64,000 bases of DNA, taken from the NCBI GenBank assembly GCA_018340805.1, contig JACMZG010001908.1:45949117-46013116 (forward strand), written 5' to 3'. The notes beneath the pieces were generated by a model. It ran no database searches and had not been told where the DNA came from. It saw nothing but the letters and a program-made list of their open reading frames with translations. The position numbers and the translations under genes were made by a program. Position 1 is the stretch's first letter; each line of letters begins with the position of its first letter. The stretch is from Microvelia longipes (Eukaryota; Arthropoda; Insecta; Hemiptera; Veliidae). Shown here in pieces: positions 45,950 through 59,793 of this stretch.

Positions 45950-47460
45950 ATGATTTAAAACAACACTTTGCACTCTTAAACCCAGGGTTGTAGACTTTTC
46001 TATTCTCCTGTTGGCAGGTATAACATTTGAACGTCTTAAGAGCGTAATGCAAGATCACGTATGCTAATTTGGAGGACACTAATGAAACATAGTAATCGGT
46101 TTGTACCACGTGGTTACATTGGTCTATATTTGGTTAATAAGATCTTATCGTTTGTACATGAGCTTTGATACGTCATAGTGTAAGCCAATTTTGCCAAAAT
46201 TATCCAGAAAACACATAAATTATCATGATTTCTATTCTCCCCCAGATAAATTTAAAGACAATAACATGGTCACTTTAACCAATTTAAAATTTCCATAAAA
46301 AAGAGCTCTCACAGATGTTGCCCTTGACTTTTAATACGAACGAGCTATTTTCTTCAAATTCTTAAGTTGTTAGGACTTAGAAATGGTGTTGAAGCAGAGG
46401 GGGGAGGTCGTTAAAAACTACTTACCAAGTTTCACTCGTTTTTTTTTCATTGCCCAAAATGTTTTTTTATTTAAGTTCAAAAATGTATATTTTCTTTATT
46501 CCAGTTTTTGTTTATATCTGGAAAACATTTAGAGAAACTTTTTCTGATTTTCTTTTTAAACTTTTCCATTACATTTATATTTATGAATCCTTTTAAAACG
46601 GCTTTAAATTTAAAAGCGTATATGTTTTTTTAATGCATTGGTTAATCGGTACGAAATTTAGAAATTTATAGAAATTAAGCGTGAAACTTTGTTTGAGTGA
46701 TCTTAAAGATTCTATCATAGTCTTTTCCACAAAATAACAATATTTGGTAAACCTCAATATTATTAAAATATGCCATTAGCTTATATCATTTATACCATCT
46801 CGTGTTTTAAAATTTGTTCGAATGGTAAAACTCAATTGAAATCATCACTAAAGTCGCGCTGCGTAGCTGCAGATCACTTTAAGAAGCTGCGAAGTTTTTT
46901 GTTTTACAAAACTTAGGAATTCCATCTCGTGGAACAGCTCTATAAGCGTTTATGGACTACTATTTCTCCATAATCGACAATTCTTATAAATGATTCCTTA
47001 AAAATAATTTAAACTTAACAATCTAATTTCCTATCTGAATATAACATATTCGGTTGGATATTGGTTTGGAAAAATTAGGTAAGACAAGGACACTTTAAAA
47101 AAGTAGAACTGTGGCATAAGAGGTTCGAATCCAAGAGGGAAGACTTCTCTAATATGGATGTTTATGGAAATAAAAAAAAATATTTTTACTTTCCTCCATT
47201 TATCTTTAAAAGCATTGTGTTGGCAGTATAAATCCAAAACTGGGATTTTACACTAATTACACGATTCAAGTGTTTGAAACCCTTCTGAAACCAAAGTAAA
47301 CAAAGCCTAATTATTATAAACGTATATTACTTCTAAATACTATCCATATGACTAGACAGAAACTTTTTTAGATCATAATATAAAAAGTAGGATCATAATA
47401 TAGGAAGAGTAAAAAAACATTTTTTTATATTATTATATCAAAGTCCTTCACGTCGCAGTA
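45950..47460. other. intron, unassigned
   Basis: A B-box-like word 'gaggttcgaatccaag' near 47120 hints at another tRNA-derived fragment. No A box or gene was recognised. Confidence 0.4.
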
Positions 47461-47464
47461 TAAA

Positions 47465-47468
47465 TATT

Positions 47469-47512
<44 letters not shown>

Positions 47513-47642
47513 ATATATATATTTTTATATATTAATATATTATATATATTATATATAATTATATATATATATATTTATATATATTATATATATTTATATA
47601 TATATATATATATATTTATAATATATATATATTATATATTAT
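47465..47642. repeat. AT-rich simple repeat
   Basis: About 180 bp of TA-dominated simple sequence. Confidence 0.9.
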
Positions 47643-47649
47643 AACTTTG

Positions 47650-50600
47650 TTAGACGTATAATTTTCTGTGTTAAGATGAAAATATCTTATCCTTCCACTT
47701 TCGTCGTCATAAGAAGCGGTCTTAAAATGTTTTAGGAATTTAATATTTACACAAACTTAGCTATTTTTAAGTAAAATTAATATTTTATTCCATGGATAAA
47801 GAACACAAGGGTTCCAGCCTTGCGTTACAATACGCTTAATTTACACATTCAGAAAATTCCCTCAGCACGGATTTACATTCTAGGAATAAATCATTTCCGT
47901 TAAATGTTGTGAATAAAAGCAAATAGCGCTGGAAACCTATACATAAACAACACAAGCACACCCCAGACATTATTTATAAAAAAACCATTTGAATAATAGA
48001 ATTATTCTTTCAACATAATTATACAAAAAAAATAGAATTACTATATAAATTACTTTAAAAAGGGGATCAGAAGAAAGATAAGATTATAAATAGTATTTCA
48101 AAGAAGAGTATATAAATTTTTACTAGGAAAAGGTTTACATACTGGAGGAATTACATATATATACTAGGAAAGAGTGACTAAATATATTTTTGTTGTATAA
48201 GATAATAAAATTATTTCTTACTATTCCTCCCATATTATGAATAATACGATAACATAAAATATAAAAGAATATTCTAATAAACACCTTAACGAAAATGTAA
48301 ATAATATAAATTATGAAAATAAAATGACTTACAACTAGACAGAAGAACTAAATGAATAGTATAATTTATTAAAGTTTATAATAACTTATCATATTAGAAA
48401 TTATAAAAATGATGTTAAAATAAAAAACTATAAAAGAATTGAAAAATAAATAAATTATTATAAAAAAAAATAATTTAAATAATAAGCTGACTTAATAATT
48501 AGATGATATAATTTGAAATGTAACATCATGATATTTCTCTTTGAAATTCAGTGATTTTGGTATCATATAGTAGTCGGTAAGGATTGACAACTATTCACAG
48601 ACAAAAAGTTTCTGTTTAACTCTGGTAACATTTATAGGCGTACCAGGGGGCTTGGTTTCCTGTTTGACATTAGCTCCTTCCCTCCTCTATAAAAATTACT
48701 TGCCCAAGGATCTTGATAAAGGGGATGATGGCTTTAGTCGTGCCCATTACAACAAGTGGACCCATCGAAAACAAAATGAGAGATTCACACGAAACACACG
48801 TCAAAACCAACTGCTCATGCTTGTACAAACTTGCGCATGCTTAAACAATTTTTAAGAGTGCAGGGTCGTAAAATTTAGAGGCAACTTATCTCTCAATGGT
48901 TTCCATTGTTTATTACTTTGGAAGGTTATAACAAAACCGTTAAATTTCACTCACTGGAGTGGGCAAGATATGGTCCAATTAAAATTAATAAGCACAATGC
49001 GATTCACAAGCCACCACAATGTAACAATCACGAGAGCCATGTAAGAAAGTTGAAGGAAGCAAAACTCGAAACCTTGCTATATAACCTCCGTTTGGCGTTT
49101 TTAGTTTTTTTCATTATAACCAAGGGGAAGGTAAGTTTGCTCTATTTCTTACTGTTTCCATTAAATTCCAATGGGGTCAGAAATGTTCCTTATTGTATCA
49201 TCCCCTTTATTTCAAGATCCTTGCTTTGCCCATAGAGTTCACGGAAAATTAAATTTTTCACCAAAACGTTCTAAACTTAAACCACTTTTTTGTTGAGCAA
49301 TCTATTTTTTTGTTCTGATTTTTTAAAAATAGTTTTAAGGTGGTTCTATTTTCATACATGAGTTAGATTTAAATCAGACTTGAAATCCCTACTCATTCAG
49401 ATTTATTTCATTGACTTGGGTAGGCATTCAAGCTGACGATTTTTCACAAGGAATTTGCACATCTATTCACGACGCGAGAACTAGAAACATTTTAATCTCA
49501 CAATTTTTTTGTTTGTGTATTTTTATGATTTTTTTAAAAGTTTTATGACCGCGTTTCAGCCCCTGCAAAGAGTTAGAACACAAAAATTATGTACAGGTGA
49601 ACCTCGGTACATTTCCTCACAACTGGTCAAACTACAGCTCGATCCTAAAGTATATGAAAACAATGTCTAGTGTGTGACTAACTAGTCTCGCTACGCTTAC
49701 CTTTATAAAACAGTAATGTCAAGTGTTAGAAAGTCAGAAGGGATAGCTTTCAATCAAGTAGTTTGGAACACTTTTAAATCAATTTTGGTTTGCTTGGTTT
49801 TTATCAATTTTAAGTCGTTTTTTTTATTATTATTTTACATTCCATAATTTTATTATTCTATAAAATAATTGAAAAAACTTATATGCATATTTTTTCTCAT
49901 TCATATGCAAAAGAATTTGTTAAAGTCGTTAAACATGTAAACAAGCTTTGGATATATTTTAAGTGTCCCTCATAATATATTTTCACCGATAACTGACCAA
50001 ATAATAATTAGTTATATTTTATTTTTTCTCATGCGTTTTTATTTCTTAATGCGTAAGTAAAACGCAGCCCCAACGGATCGCACCTGGTTAGACATTTTAG
50101 TAGTTTACAAAATCATCTTATAAGTCTTTTTGTGCTATGTCAGGAAAATGTTATGGAGTCAATTAACCATATGACGCGAACAAATTTGAAATTCACAGAA
50201 GTGGAATATTTGTCGATGGTTGGAAATTTGGCTAGCTATTTATAAGAAACAACATTTGGTCCAGGTTTCTTATCAGATTAGTTCAATATTATTGAATAGT
50301 CTGGATAGGTGAGCGCAGGATAAAACGAACTTTATTTTTTCGTTCGGACTCGCTTTTGCTGTCCCTAAACAGACTTTACTACTTGAAATGAACACAAATT
50401 GAGTTATGCGTGACAAGACATGAGAAACCCACAGAATTATGAGACCCCTCAAATCGTGATAAAATCCTGAAAGAATTAAATTTAATATAATCCGGGGTTT
50501 TAGTTAATATGGTGAAAGACTATAATTTTCCTACATGCCTATTGTTCGAAAGGTAAAAGAAATTAAGTTATTTATAGGTGTAAAAGTTGATTGGAGACTA

Positions 50601-52515
50601 AGATCATTCTTTACGTCAGGTTTATGATTGACATATCCCTTTCATTCTAAATACATACCTTAGTAAAGCGATAGATTGTAATTTAATGTTTAATAAGGAA
50701 ATGTGAAATTTATATGCGCAGCAAGATGCACAGTACCACGTGTTTAAGGTTGTTAGGTTAGATTTTTTTTCTTAAGTTTCCCAAGGTTATATTAATCAAG
50801 TTTCCTCCAATAGGTCATGATGCAGCTTAATCAACAGGTCGTTAACATTGATAAATTTTATAAAAGTGTTATTATAGCCTCGTGTGTGAGAGTAGAATTT
50901 TAATGTTTAACTAGGTAATATTTAAAATATTAAAGGGGGTTTTTGGTATTCTATATTAAGCTTTTATGCTTAGTAATATATGGTTATGGTGGCATCTTTC
51001 AACTCTAGTTTTATTTATAAAAATCCTCTTTAGCCTTTATTGATATTGGTATTATTTTACGCTAGATGGATTTTTATATTTATAAAATCCTTTAATTCTA
51101 TAGGTGGTTGTTAAAAAGGATTAAAAGGATAAATGATGATTTTAGTTGAAATTATTCAAAGGCTGTGAAATAACAATGAGTGGTTGAAAAAAAGAATACA
51201 GTGAGATACACAACTGACGGAAATTTTCACTCAATGACTTAATTTAATATTTTATAAAAAATGTTATTGTTTAATATTAACGAAAGTGTGGATGCAGAAA
51301 GTTACGATCGGTCATAGTAGACTGAAATATACCACTCGCATTTCACTATTTGTTTTTTTTTTCAAATCTATAGTAAAGTCTGATGTATGTGGAACAACAT
51401 TTGGGATTAACCTTCTCGGATACAGTAGATATTTCTCTATACCGACACCGATCTTATATTACAATTGTTATATGGAGTATATTATTACTTGTGACATTTG
51501 CTGTACTATAGGAGAACTATTGACTCTGAAGTATCTAGAAAATCCTCGGCGTAAAAGGTAATTAGTTCTTCTTTTCAACCCCGTTTGTTTCGAGATTTTC
51601 AATTCACTTTAGAAACCAGAAAAACACACATGCGCTAGTACTAGAAAAAAAACAATAAAGTTAGATAGATTTAAGAGGTTCAGGAGTTTTTGTACCTATG
51701 TCTGTGTTTTTGGGCCCTTTCTATTTCACTTTCTGGAGACAACCTCTGCTGTTCTCTTTTAACTCGGCTAGTTTTTTCATCTGTCTCTGTCGGATCCTAT
51801 TATCTGCTTCTATCAAGCTGTGCTAGATTTTTTTCTATTATTTGTTTTTCTTTCTGTGTCCCATTACTTTGAATTATGTTCTTCTTTTTCTTCTTTATAT
51901 TGATTAAAAAGGACTTTTAATGTCTCTTTGAATTAGTGTGTTTTTAGAGAAAGAGATTTAAGAATTTTATTTCTATAATATTTATTTGTTTATAAACTTT
52001 CCCTCTTCTTCATGTATAAAAAAAGTTCTGATCTGTTAGTAAAAACATTATTAATAGGTTTAAATTTTCCATCCAAAAAAAACATTAAACGCTGTAAACA
52101 AATATCTTTTGTATAACTTACTACGTCTTCGATTACATCCAATTTTTACAAACATAATAGATAACGCAATAGGATAGTGTCGCCTCTCGAAAATTAATTT
52201 GTGTCGCTTTTACTTCTTTTTTTGAATAGGTGGGATAGTTCGAGATCTGACTCATTCCAGGGATTTGCTCCCCTCTTAGGCATCACATGTCACCGAGCAC
52301 GGAATAGAGGCTAGCTAGGATAAGAGATTGTACGACGGATACGGATGCTCCTCCTGGTCATTCTGATCCATTCAGAAGAACGTGATGTAAGATTGATAGG
52401 CACAAAACACAGGCGACTTGCTTTCAGCCCTCACTTTTACAGATGCAAGCTCACTGATTACCACCTTGAACTACTTCTCAATGGGTAAATCAATTACTTT
52501 TTATACATTATTTAA
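47650..52515. other. intron, mostly unassigned
   Basis: 47.7-48.6 kb is very AT-rich. 48.64-49.24 kb has two plus-strand open frames (67 and 109 codons) with no recognised domain; a 'gttgcctctaaatttt' word there recurs inverted at 32.58 kb, so they lie in a repeat. R5S fragments lie near 49590-49690 (minus end block) and 50290-50340 (5S-like GGATAGGTGAGCGC). 51.67-51.89 kb reads Lys/Glu/Gln-rich on the minus strand with stops, a possible transposon relic. Confidence 0.4.
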
Positions 52516-52518
52516 TGA

Positions 52519-52870
52519 GTCAGTCACCCGTGGTGTAGTGGTTAAGGTTGCGGCAATACACAGAATGAATGGATTTAGTCACGGGTTCAACCCAGCACGG
52601 GCGCCTCTAGATCTTTTATGAGAGGGATAAAAATTCGTGCATTAACCGTCCTTCAGAAGGGACGTTAAGCCGTGAGTCTCGAGCCTGTGCGTTGCAGGTA
52701 CTGGTTAAAGATCCTTACCCTAATGAAACTGGAATATAGGACAAAATTAGGACCCTCTGTTATAACTATCTCGCGATTCAAGTCCCGTAAGCAGCGCCAC
52801 CGGCGCTGATAGAAAATGATATGAAAGGGTTGATTGTTGTTAAAGTCCTCTATGGGGATTTTGGTTTCTT
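52519..52870 (+). mobile_element. tRNA-derived SINE with conserved central domain
   Basis: The head reads CCCGTGGTGTAGTGGTTAAG (A-box-like TAGTGGTTAAGG) and about 40 bp later GGGTTCAACCC (B box), followed by 'agcacgggc' pairing with the start. The body contains 'tccttcagaagggacgttaa', 'gccgtgagtc' and 'tggttaaagatcctta', the kind of conserved central block seen in several invertebrate SINE superfamilies; I do not name it further. The 3' end is near 52870 and no clear tail or target duplication was found. This is the best-preserved tRNA-type head in the window. Confidence 0.75.
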
Positions 52871-52879
52871 TTCTTCATT

Positions 52880-54735
52880 TGTGACGATTATGTTCTTAAA
52901 ATTTTTATCAAGGTGCTTTTATAATTTATCTTCAATTATAGGCGTATGACTCAGTGAATCACATTTTCATTGAAAAATAGCGTTTTAATGGGTTGTCGAT
53001 GGTTATTTAAATTGAGTGATAGGAGATGAAGATCTAATATAATGTTTTTATTTATTTATTGTAATTAATGTTACTTTGTTAAATATTTTAGTTTGCACCA
53101 ACACACAAAATCACCATTTATTGCATTAAATTAGTTTAATTAAGTTGTAACAGGTTATTTAAATTAAACTGATAAGCAAGACCGATTTTCACGTAATGGT
53201 GTTTTAATTTATTAATCAATTTTATTTACGCACTAAAATAAATAACTCAATAAATTCACTTTTTGTAAAAAGTTTGTTTAAATTATCGTTTAGGTTTTAT
53301 TATTCTGGGTAAATCGGACGAATCCAAGTCTGTGTGATAAGAGCCTGATTCTATATTAAAATCCTGGAATTATTCGAAATATTTTATCTAAAATATTTGC
53401 AATTTTTTCACGATGGTCGTTCTAATAATTTTCATCACATTTATCACAACAAATAAATAAAGAAGAATTTTTATCGGCTTCCATGCTAATCTATGATAAA
53501 AAAAAAATTTTGATCATCTTTCGTTTTTCCCAGCCATTGGTTATTGCCAAACCTTACAACTATCTCTTTGAATCGCGAATTACTGTTTCTTGCTTGTAGA
53601 TTAAAGTGTGTGGCAGGTGTTTGATTTAACAGTGGAGCACGTGTTGTTCCCAGTTTTCACTGACTATAAGAGGCCAGTGAAATATGTATGATTGCTTAAA
53701 AGCCAATGAGAGGGAACCATGAAATTCACGGCGGCTTCTGGTTCTAGATTAATGAAATATACCTACACTTGAAATTAAGGGCAGTAGAACACTATCTTAG
53801 GGGAGCTGGGCAAAAAGGGTCCCAACAACGTGGCCTTACTTTGCCTGTAGTTACTACACTCCCCCATATTACTATCAATATACATTATTTATGTTTACTT
53901 TTTCTCATTTATACCTTAGGTATATGAAAAAGTATGCTGTCTGCACTGTACATCCTAAACCAGGACGTTATTCGATAAAAAATGAACTAACGCTGAAAAA
54001 TATGAAACTCGGATTCTTAGAGCAAACACAATACTTTTTCTTTAAACCTACGGTATAAATGAAGAAAAGTAAAAAAGTATTTTTAAGTAATAGTTTTAAA
54101 ATTTAAGGATTAATGTTTAAAAACTACATTTTTTAAGAGAAACTTTCTATAAATTTTCAACTTAAAAAGAACTAGTTTTATTTGTCTAGACTGTTAGTGC
54201 TGTTTCATATACGTGTGTATAAATCTTTCAGATTCGATTATTTAAACATTTTTAGAATATTAATGCAAAATACGAAATTTATTTTAAACTTTTCCTTGCC
54301 TATGGTAGGAAAATCTTCGTTTTAATACGTGTAATGTTTAATAAATTACATTTCTATAAGGTTCTAAATACAAGACAATTTTTGCACGTTTCTACTCGTT
54401 TCGTGTTTATAGGTAAAAACTTTTATTAAATTTAAAAGTTTCAAATGATTGCAAGACTTGAACCAGTAAACAAGAATAAGAAAATACTTACTCGTGTAAT
54501 AAACTGTTTCAAACATATTCTATCTAGAAAGTTTTCTTCTTTTGATTAAGATGATATTTTTATTTTGTAGTTCACTTTATTTCTATCAAATGTAATTAAA
54601 ATAATGTTGTTCTACAAAAATAAACCATACGCATAATATAATACACATATTATATTAATTTGACATTTAATATATTGGATGTATATAATGCAGTTAAGCA
54701 TAAAACTTATTTTAGTTTATGTTAATTTATAATTT
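52880..54735. other. intron, unassigned, with R5S 5' fragments
   Basis: At about 53905-54065 two R5S 5' modules face each other ('atttataccttaggtatatg' on plus, 'cctacggtataaatgaagaa' on minus), each with the adjacent 'aaaagta' word. The rest is AT-rich and unassigned. Confidence 0.45.
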
Positions 54736-54740
54736 TTCAG

Positions 54741-54846
54741 GTACAACAGTGCACTTGAAGGTGGAGCCCACTTGGTTACAATATTCATATGCCTGTTTTC
54801 ATTAAGTTTAGCCAACTTTTTAACATTGTACCATGGTAACAGGTAG
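54741..54846 (+). CDS. Apcdd1: possible APCDD1-like last exon (membrane anchor)
   Basis: After a good acceptor ('aatttttcag') one frame reads YNSALEGGAHLVTIFICLFS, then LSLANFLTLYHGNR and TAG (54844-54846). The hydrophobic run of about 20 residues ends 5 residues before the stop. APCDD1 proteins end in a single hydrophobic segment with a very short tail, so position and shape fit. It enters in phase 2 (one base completing a codon), whereas exon B ends in phase 0, so at least one more exon must lie between them. Short exons like this arise by chance, and the sequence itself is not conserved enough to be sure. Confidence 0.4.
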
Positions 54847-54892
54847 GGATAAACTACTGTATTAAAAATTGCACACCTGCCAATTACTTGTA

Positions 54893-54898
54893 AATAAA
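54893..54898 (+). terminator. possible polyadenylation signal
   Basis: AATAAA lies 47 bp after the candidate stop codon. Such hexamers are frequent in AT-rich DNA, so this is weak support and a more distal signal may be used. Confidence 0.25.
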
Positions 54899-54899
54899 C

Positions 54900-57800
54900 G
54901 TTTTTATTTAACTACTGTTAAAACAGTTTGACTGTAAAATTATAAGAGATTTATAGATATGAAGTGCTTGCTGTGTTCAAATAGAGGGCCTATACAGCAC
55001 TGCCTAAATGTTTAACGGGCACTCTATTCGTTACTTGAGTGCATTAGCACCACCAATGTGTTGTACAGGCAGTCTATGGTTCACTGGAGGATCTATATTG
55101 AACCACCAACAAACTATAAACATTGCAGGACGATTTTTATGAACTTAAACATTGATTACTCATTATCTTTTACGAAAAAGAAGAGTTAATCTTGTTTACT
55201 CTTTCTCATTATTTTTCAATGTTATTAATTCATTTCTAGGGCAACTCAAAAAATGTTTGTCCAAAACTCTTGACAAAATAGGTTGATGGACCTAATATTG
55301 CAATAATAAAAATTTTAGAGGACTATTCCTGTAAATTTTTAAAATTACAAAACCAGTACTATTACTGGTTTTGATTAATTCATGGTGATCAAAAAATACC
55401 AATTAGAGCCAAGAACCAATAAAATTCTTTTCCCATCTGATTTTGGTCGACTATTCTCGGCTGTGACTATTGTATTTAAATTAAGGACAGAGACGTTATC
55501 TTTGACAATATTGGGCAAATGCAAATCGTCAGTTGATATTTATAGGAAGACTCGCAAAGGCCTAGTCAGAGAGGCCAAGAATGACAGTAAGTATATTGTC
55601 TAACAAAGGGTGATATAACTTACCATAATTTGGCATGCAAGCGTTTGCCCAACCTGAATATTTGCTGTCTCTCCTTTTGGTTGGCTATTGTTCTCAAGGT
55701 ATGATTTTCTTAAGATACTTAACATTAATGTAACAATGAAAATTTAGTTTCATTTTTGTTTGTGAAACTTACACGATCTTGCAAACAGCAAGATCGTGAA
55801 TACTTATACAAACAAAGAGTTAACAAAAAAGAATAAAATGTATGTGCACAAACATACAGATCTATACCAGTCATTTTTCATATTCAAACCCATTTCATTT
55901 TCCATTACGCGGCATTACATCAATTTATGCATTCTAAACATAATACTTCCAGATTTATTTTGTATTATTTTCCTAATCTGAATTGTTAATTTTAATACTG
56001 TTAAAAAGAATTACCATACAATTCTTAAGATACAAAATTAAAAAATTAAAAAAAACTCATTTTAAGAAAGCATAGAAATACATCTTATCTTATTTTCTAA
56101 ATGTTGGATAGACCCACTGTTTAGTAAATATTTGTTCCATCAGAGAATTCTTTTAGTTTTACTTTGCTTTCTTTACTTTTTCTTCAAATCTTGTTCAGCA
56201 TTTCATTAGATATTCATACATCCTAGTTCTACTGAATAGAAAATATAATAATTAAATGTTTAGTTTTTTATCCATCTGAAAGCATCTTTTATTTTTTTTT
56301 TTTTAACTGATTATGTTAAGTTCTAAATGTACAAAAAGGATGTTATTGTTAAGACTTTAATGATTATTAAAATTTGTGTAATAGATTTAATCTAGTTATT
56401 ATGATAATAGAGTAAAGTTTAATGTCTTAAATAAATGTCGATAAAAACAGTGCAACTTAATAGTTGCACTGTTTTTGCAACTATAGTTGAACTTTTAGTT
56501 GCAACTATTGTTGTACATTTTTTAAAGAAAAAAGTAAAATTAAGAAAGTTTGTAAATAATAGGAATTAACACTTGTAAGTATTTAAGTATGTATATAATA
56601 CTGATGATTGTTATGAAGTTAAAAGTAAAAGTGATGTAGCAGAGTGAAGCAGCGACTGCAAGTCATCAATTTCTTATATCTGTTTCTTGTAAACCTATCT
56701 TGGACTTCTTAAATGAATTCACTGTGCCGTGAGAACAGTATACATTAAAAACAGAGTGTTAGGGATTTATGTTTAGCTCATAAGCCTACTGTCCATTCCA
56801 TACTCTTTTTAGTCAAATTAACTTATGAAGTGGTTCAATACTTCATATAAATTAGTTGTATGCATTAACTAGGTTTTATAATGCGGTTCTTATGATTCAA
56901 AAATTATAATGAGACATTAAAAAAATTACTACTGTTTACTTCATATTTTATCAATATTTTGTATCTATCCTCGATCCATATTCGTTAAATTGACAGAACT
57001 AGTGATGTTTAAATACTGACTACTATATTTCAATAAATAAATACTATTATATTGCAATCATGGAGACTAACACAAAATTATATATATTCAACAAAAAATA
57101 TATTGAAAATGTTGAGGACATTTTTTTTTACTCATTGGAACTTCTGAGAATAAGATGTTTTTAAGAATAATGACAACAGAATTGAAAATATCTTATAAAT
57201 GACCTAAAAAGTTACCCAGTGGAAGTACTAGCTGTTGACAATGTAATAACTAAACAACCTCATAAACATCATTTTCTGGTGAAAATTTGTTACAAACAAA
57301 GAAGGACAATTTGTTACTTTATTAATGTATATTTGAGTGATAAGTTTTATATTAGTCTTAGTCTCCAGGATTAAAAAATGGTTTCAAGGGATTAGAAAGA
57401 GGAATTAAAAAGGTAGGTTGAATTTGCTGTTCATTCAACAGAGACTCACTACAATCCAATTTGAATTAACACTTTAGATTTATGAGATCATAAATCAGAA
57501 TAATTGCTCCGAATTTCCTCTCACAAATTAATAGAACAGATTATGGTAATGAAAAATTGTTTTTGTATTATAAATGGATTACATCGAGCTCAAGAAAGAC
57601 TAAAAATATGAACCCTGTCACTCAAAGGGACTAGCCTGAATCCCTTTCCTCTCTGATTTTTGGCTCGCTTTTAAATTATAAAAACTCTTAAGTTGTACTA
57701 AACTTGATGCTATCAATAGAAAAAATTGTTTTTGTCTTTCTGTTGATTCATAGTTTTGCTTCCCTGCCTCTTAAAAGGAGGGGGATGTATGGATATGCAC

Positions 57801-59785
57801 ATTTTTTGTTAACACGCTACAGCTCAAAGCAGTTGATCCAAAAACTAGGTACAAAAATCAAGTCCTATAAGAGAAAGATTAGACGACTGATTAGATTTTT
57901 GGAATAATCCAACATGGCATATCAAATTGGTGTCACTATAAACTATTTAAAAAATCAAAAAATTATGAAAAATATTTGTTTGATAAAAAGTGATTTTAAT
58001 TATGTTTTGAAGTTTTCTGAATACAAAGACACCTCAACCACATATACCAATAGCATAGCAAGTTACAATGAAACTTTAAAGGTAAAATGGAAAAACTAAA
58101 GTAAAAACTATATAATCCATTATACAATAAAATACATTTTACAATACTCCAATCATTTTTAAAGCTACAGGTAGAGAAGCCTCATTCTATGGTTATCAGC
58201 TTGTTTTATGTTTTAAAAAATTCTTTATTATGATTTCTCAAAAATAAACTAAATAATAATTTATACAGATTTCAAGGGAAAACTGCAAGAATAGTATAAA
58301 ATACTTTAAAAAAAACTTATTATTATTAAAAAAAAACAAGTTTTAATAATGGCCAGAAAACTAGTATTCTTTGGTTCTCTCAAGTGGAAAAACACAGGAC
58401 GACAAAGAGCAATGAGAATATTGAGAGGTAAGGTTATCTCGGTTATAACTAGGTAAGGTTATCTTGAGAAAGGTTAAGATTTCCTAGACAAGAAAACCAG
58501 GTAAAGAAACATAATGGAGAGTGTTGTTTAATAAGGTCACTTCTCTTATACCAGTGTTACCGGTAATTCTTTCAAAAAAGAATCCTTTTTCTTAATTAAA
58601 ACTTAGGAAATCAAAGGTCTCTGATTAGATATTTCTAGAGGGAAATTTTTTCTAAAGGAAAATGTTTAATAACTAAATACAAAACTTAGTCTGACGTAAA
58701 ATCTACTAAAGTAAAAATTAACTTTATTTATTTTATATTCTTTAATTAAAAAGACTAACGACAAAAAAAAATATTAATACGCTTGAATGAAATGTTAAAC
58801 AGAATCTTTAGCAACCTTGAAGAATAATTTTAGTATACTTTAAATTATTTCCAAGTTTCATACAACAATAGTAGTCTGACAGTTTTTAGTTACAGATATT
58901 AATTGAAAAATAAAATACTTTAGATAAAGACATTCTTAAAGATCTTTCGCTTCATTTTAGTAATATTACTTTAAAGCTTTTTTCTATCAGGAGGGAAATA
59001 AAATAAAACAAGTCTAATGACCCTTTTTCCAATGAAAATAAAAGTTTTAAATGCAAACTTGTTTAACTAATTGCATTAAATTTAATGAAGTAAATACTTA
59101 TAAAACCATGTACTACTCGAAAGTAAAAAAAACATTTGTTCAAAAGGAATTAAACTAATACAGAACAAATTTACAGAAACTTAACAGAAGAAATTTTAAA
59201 ACTAAGTCTTTTGAATTAATGAACAAACCTGTTCATATAAACTTTTCTTTGTTCATACAATTTTTAATTGCTACCTGTACTATTTTGCTACATTTCTGTG
59301 GCAATAATTCTTTACTAGTATTATTTTCATTTTTTAACAGTAAAAATAATCATTTTCAACAGTATAATTTATGAGAATCATTTTCAGGAATGGTTGCCTT
59401 TTTTTAATAAACCTAATAACTCTTGCAAATTGAAAATGAAAACAAGTAAATATGTTATGCATAACTTAACCACTTGTCCTTAAAATACAACCTTATTTAC
59501 TTGATTTTTCATTCAATTTTTAAATGTTCTTAAAAATATAATTTCCTGCAGTTAAATCTTTTCACACAAGACAGTCATTTTTAATTTTTTTAGACATTAA
59601 AAATAAAACAAGCTGGCAATTGTGGAACAAGGCTTCTTATAATATAAGTAAAAGCAAGTAATTTAAAAAATAATTACACACAGGAAACGTGCACATTCAT
59701 GCATATGAATATCTAAAGAGCTGTGCTAGCCTTAGCTTCTTACACTTTAAATCAAATCAAAAAATCCTTTTATTGTTTTTTTCTT
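54900..59785. other. 3' UTR or intergenic, repeat-poor
   Basis: Strikingly free of the R5S and foldback families. Perfect small hairpins lie at 55772-55798 (cacgatcttgc/gcaagatcgtg) and 56443-56476 (15-bp arms aaaaacagtgcaact). Open frames (55382-55603, 57704-57907) have no recognised motif. It could be a long 3' UTR of the gene ending at 54.8 kb or intergenic DNA. Confidence 0.4.
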
Positions 59786-59793
59786 ACAAATAC

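Noticed and set aside
48652..49235. Two adjacent plus-strand frames as exons of a gene
   Set aside because: No recognised domain, low-complexity ends, and part of the region recurs inverted near 32.6 kb, so a repeat is the simpler explanation.
51286..51561. 91-codon frame ending next to a GT donor as an APCDD1 exon
   Set aside because: It lacks the Cys, Gly and Asp pattern expected after exon B, and its composition matches the intron background.
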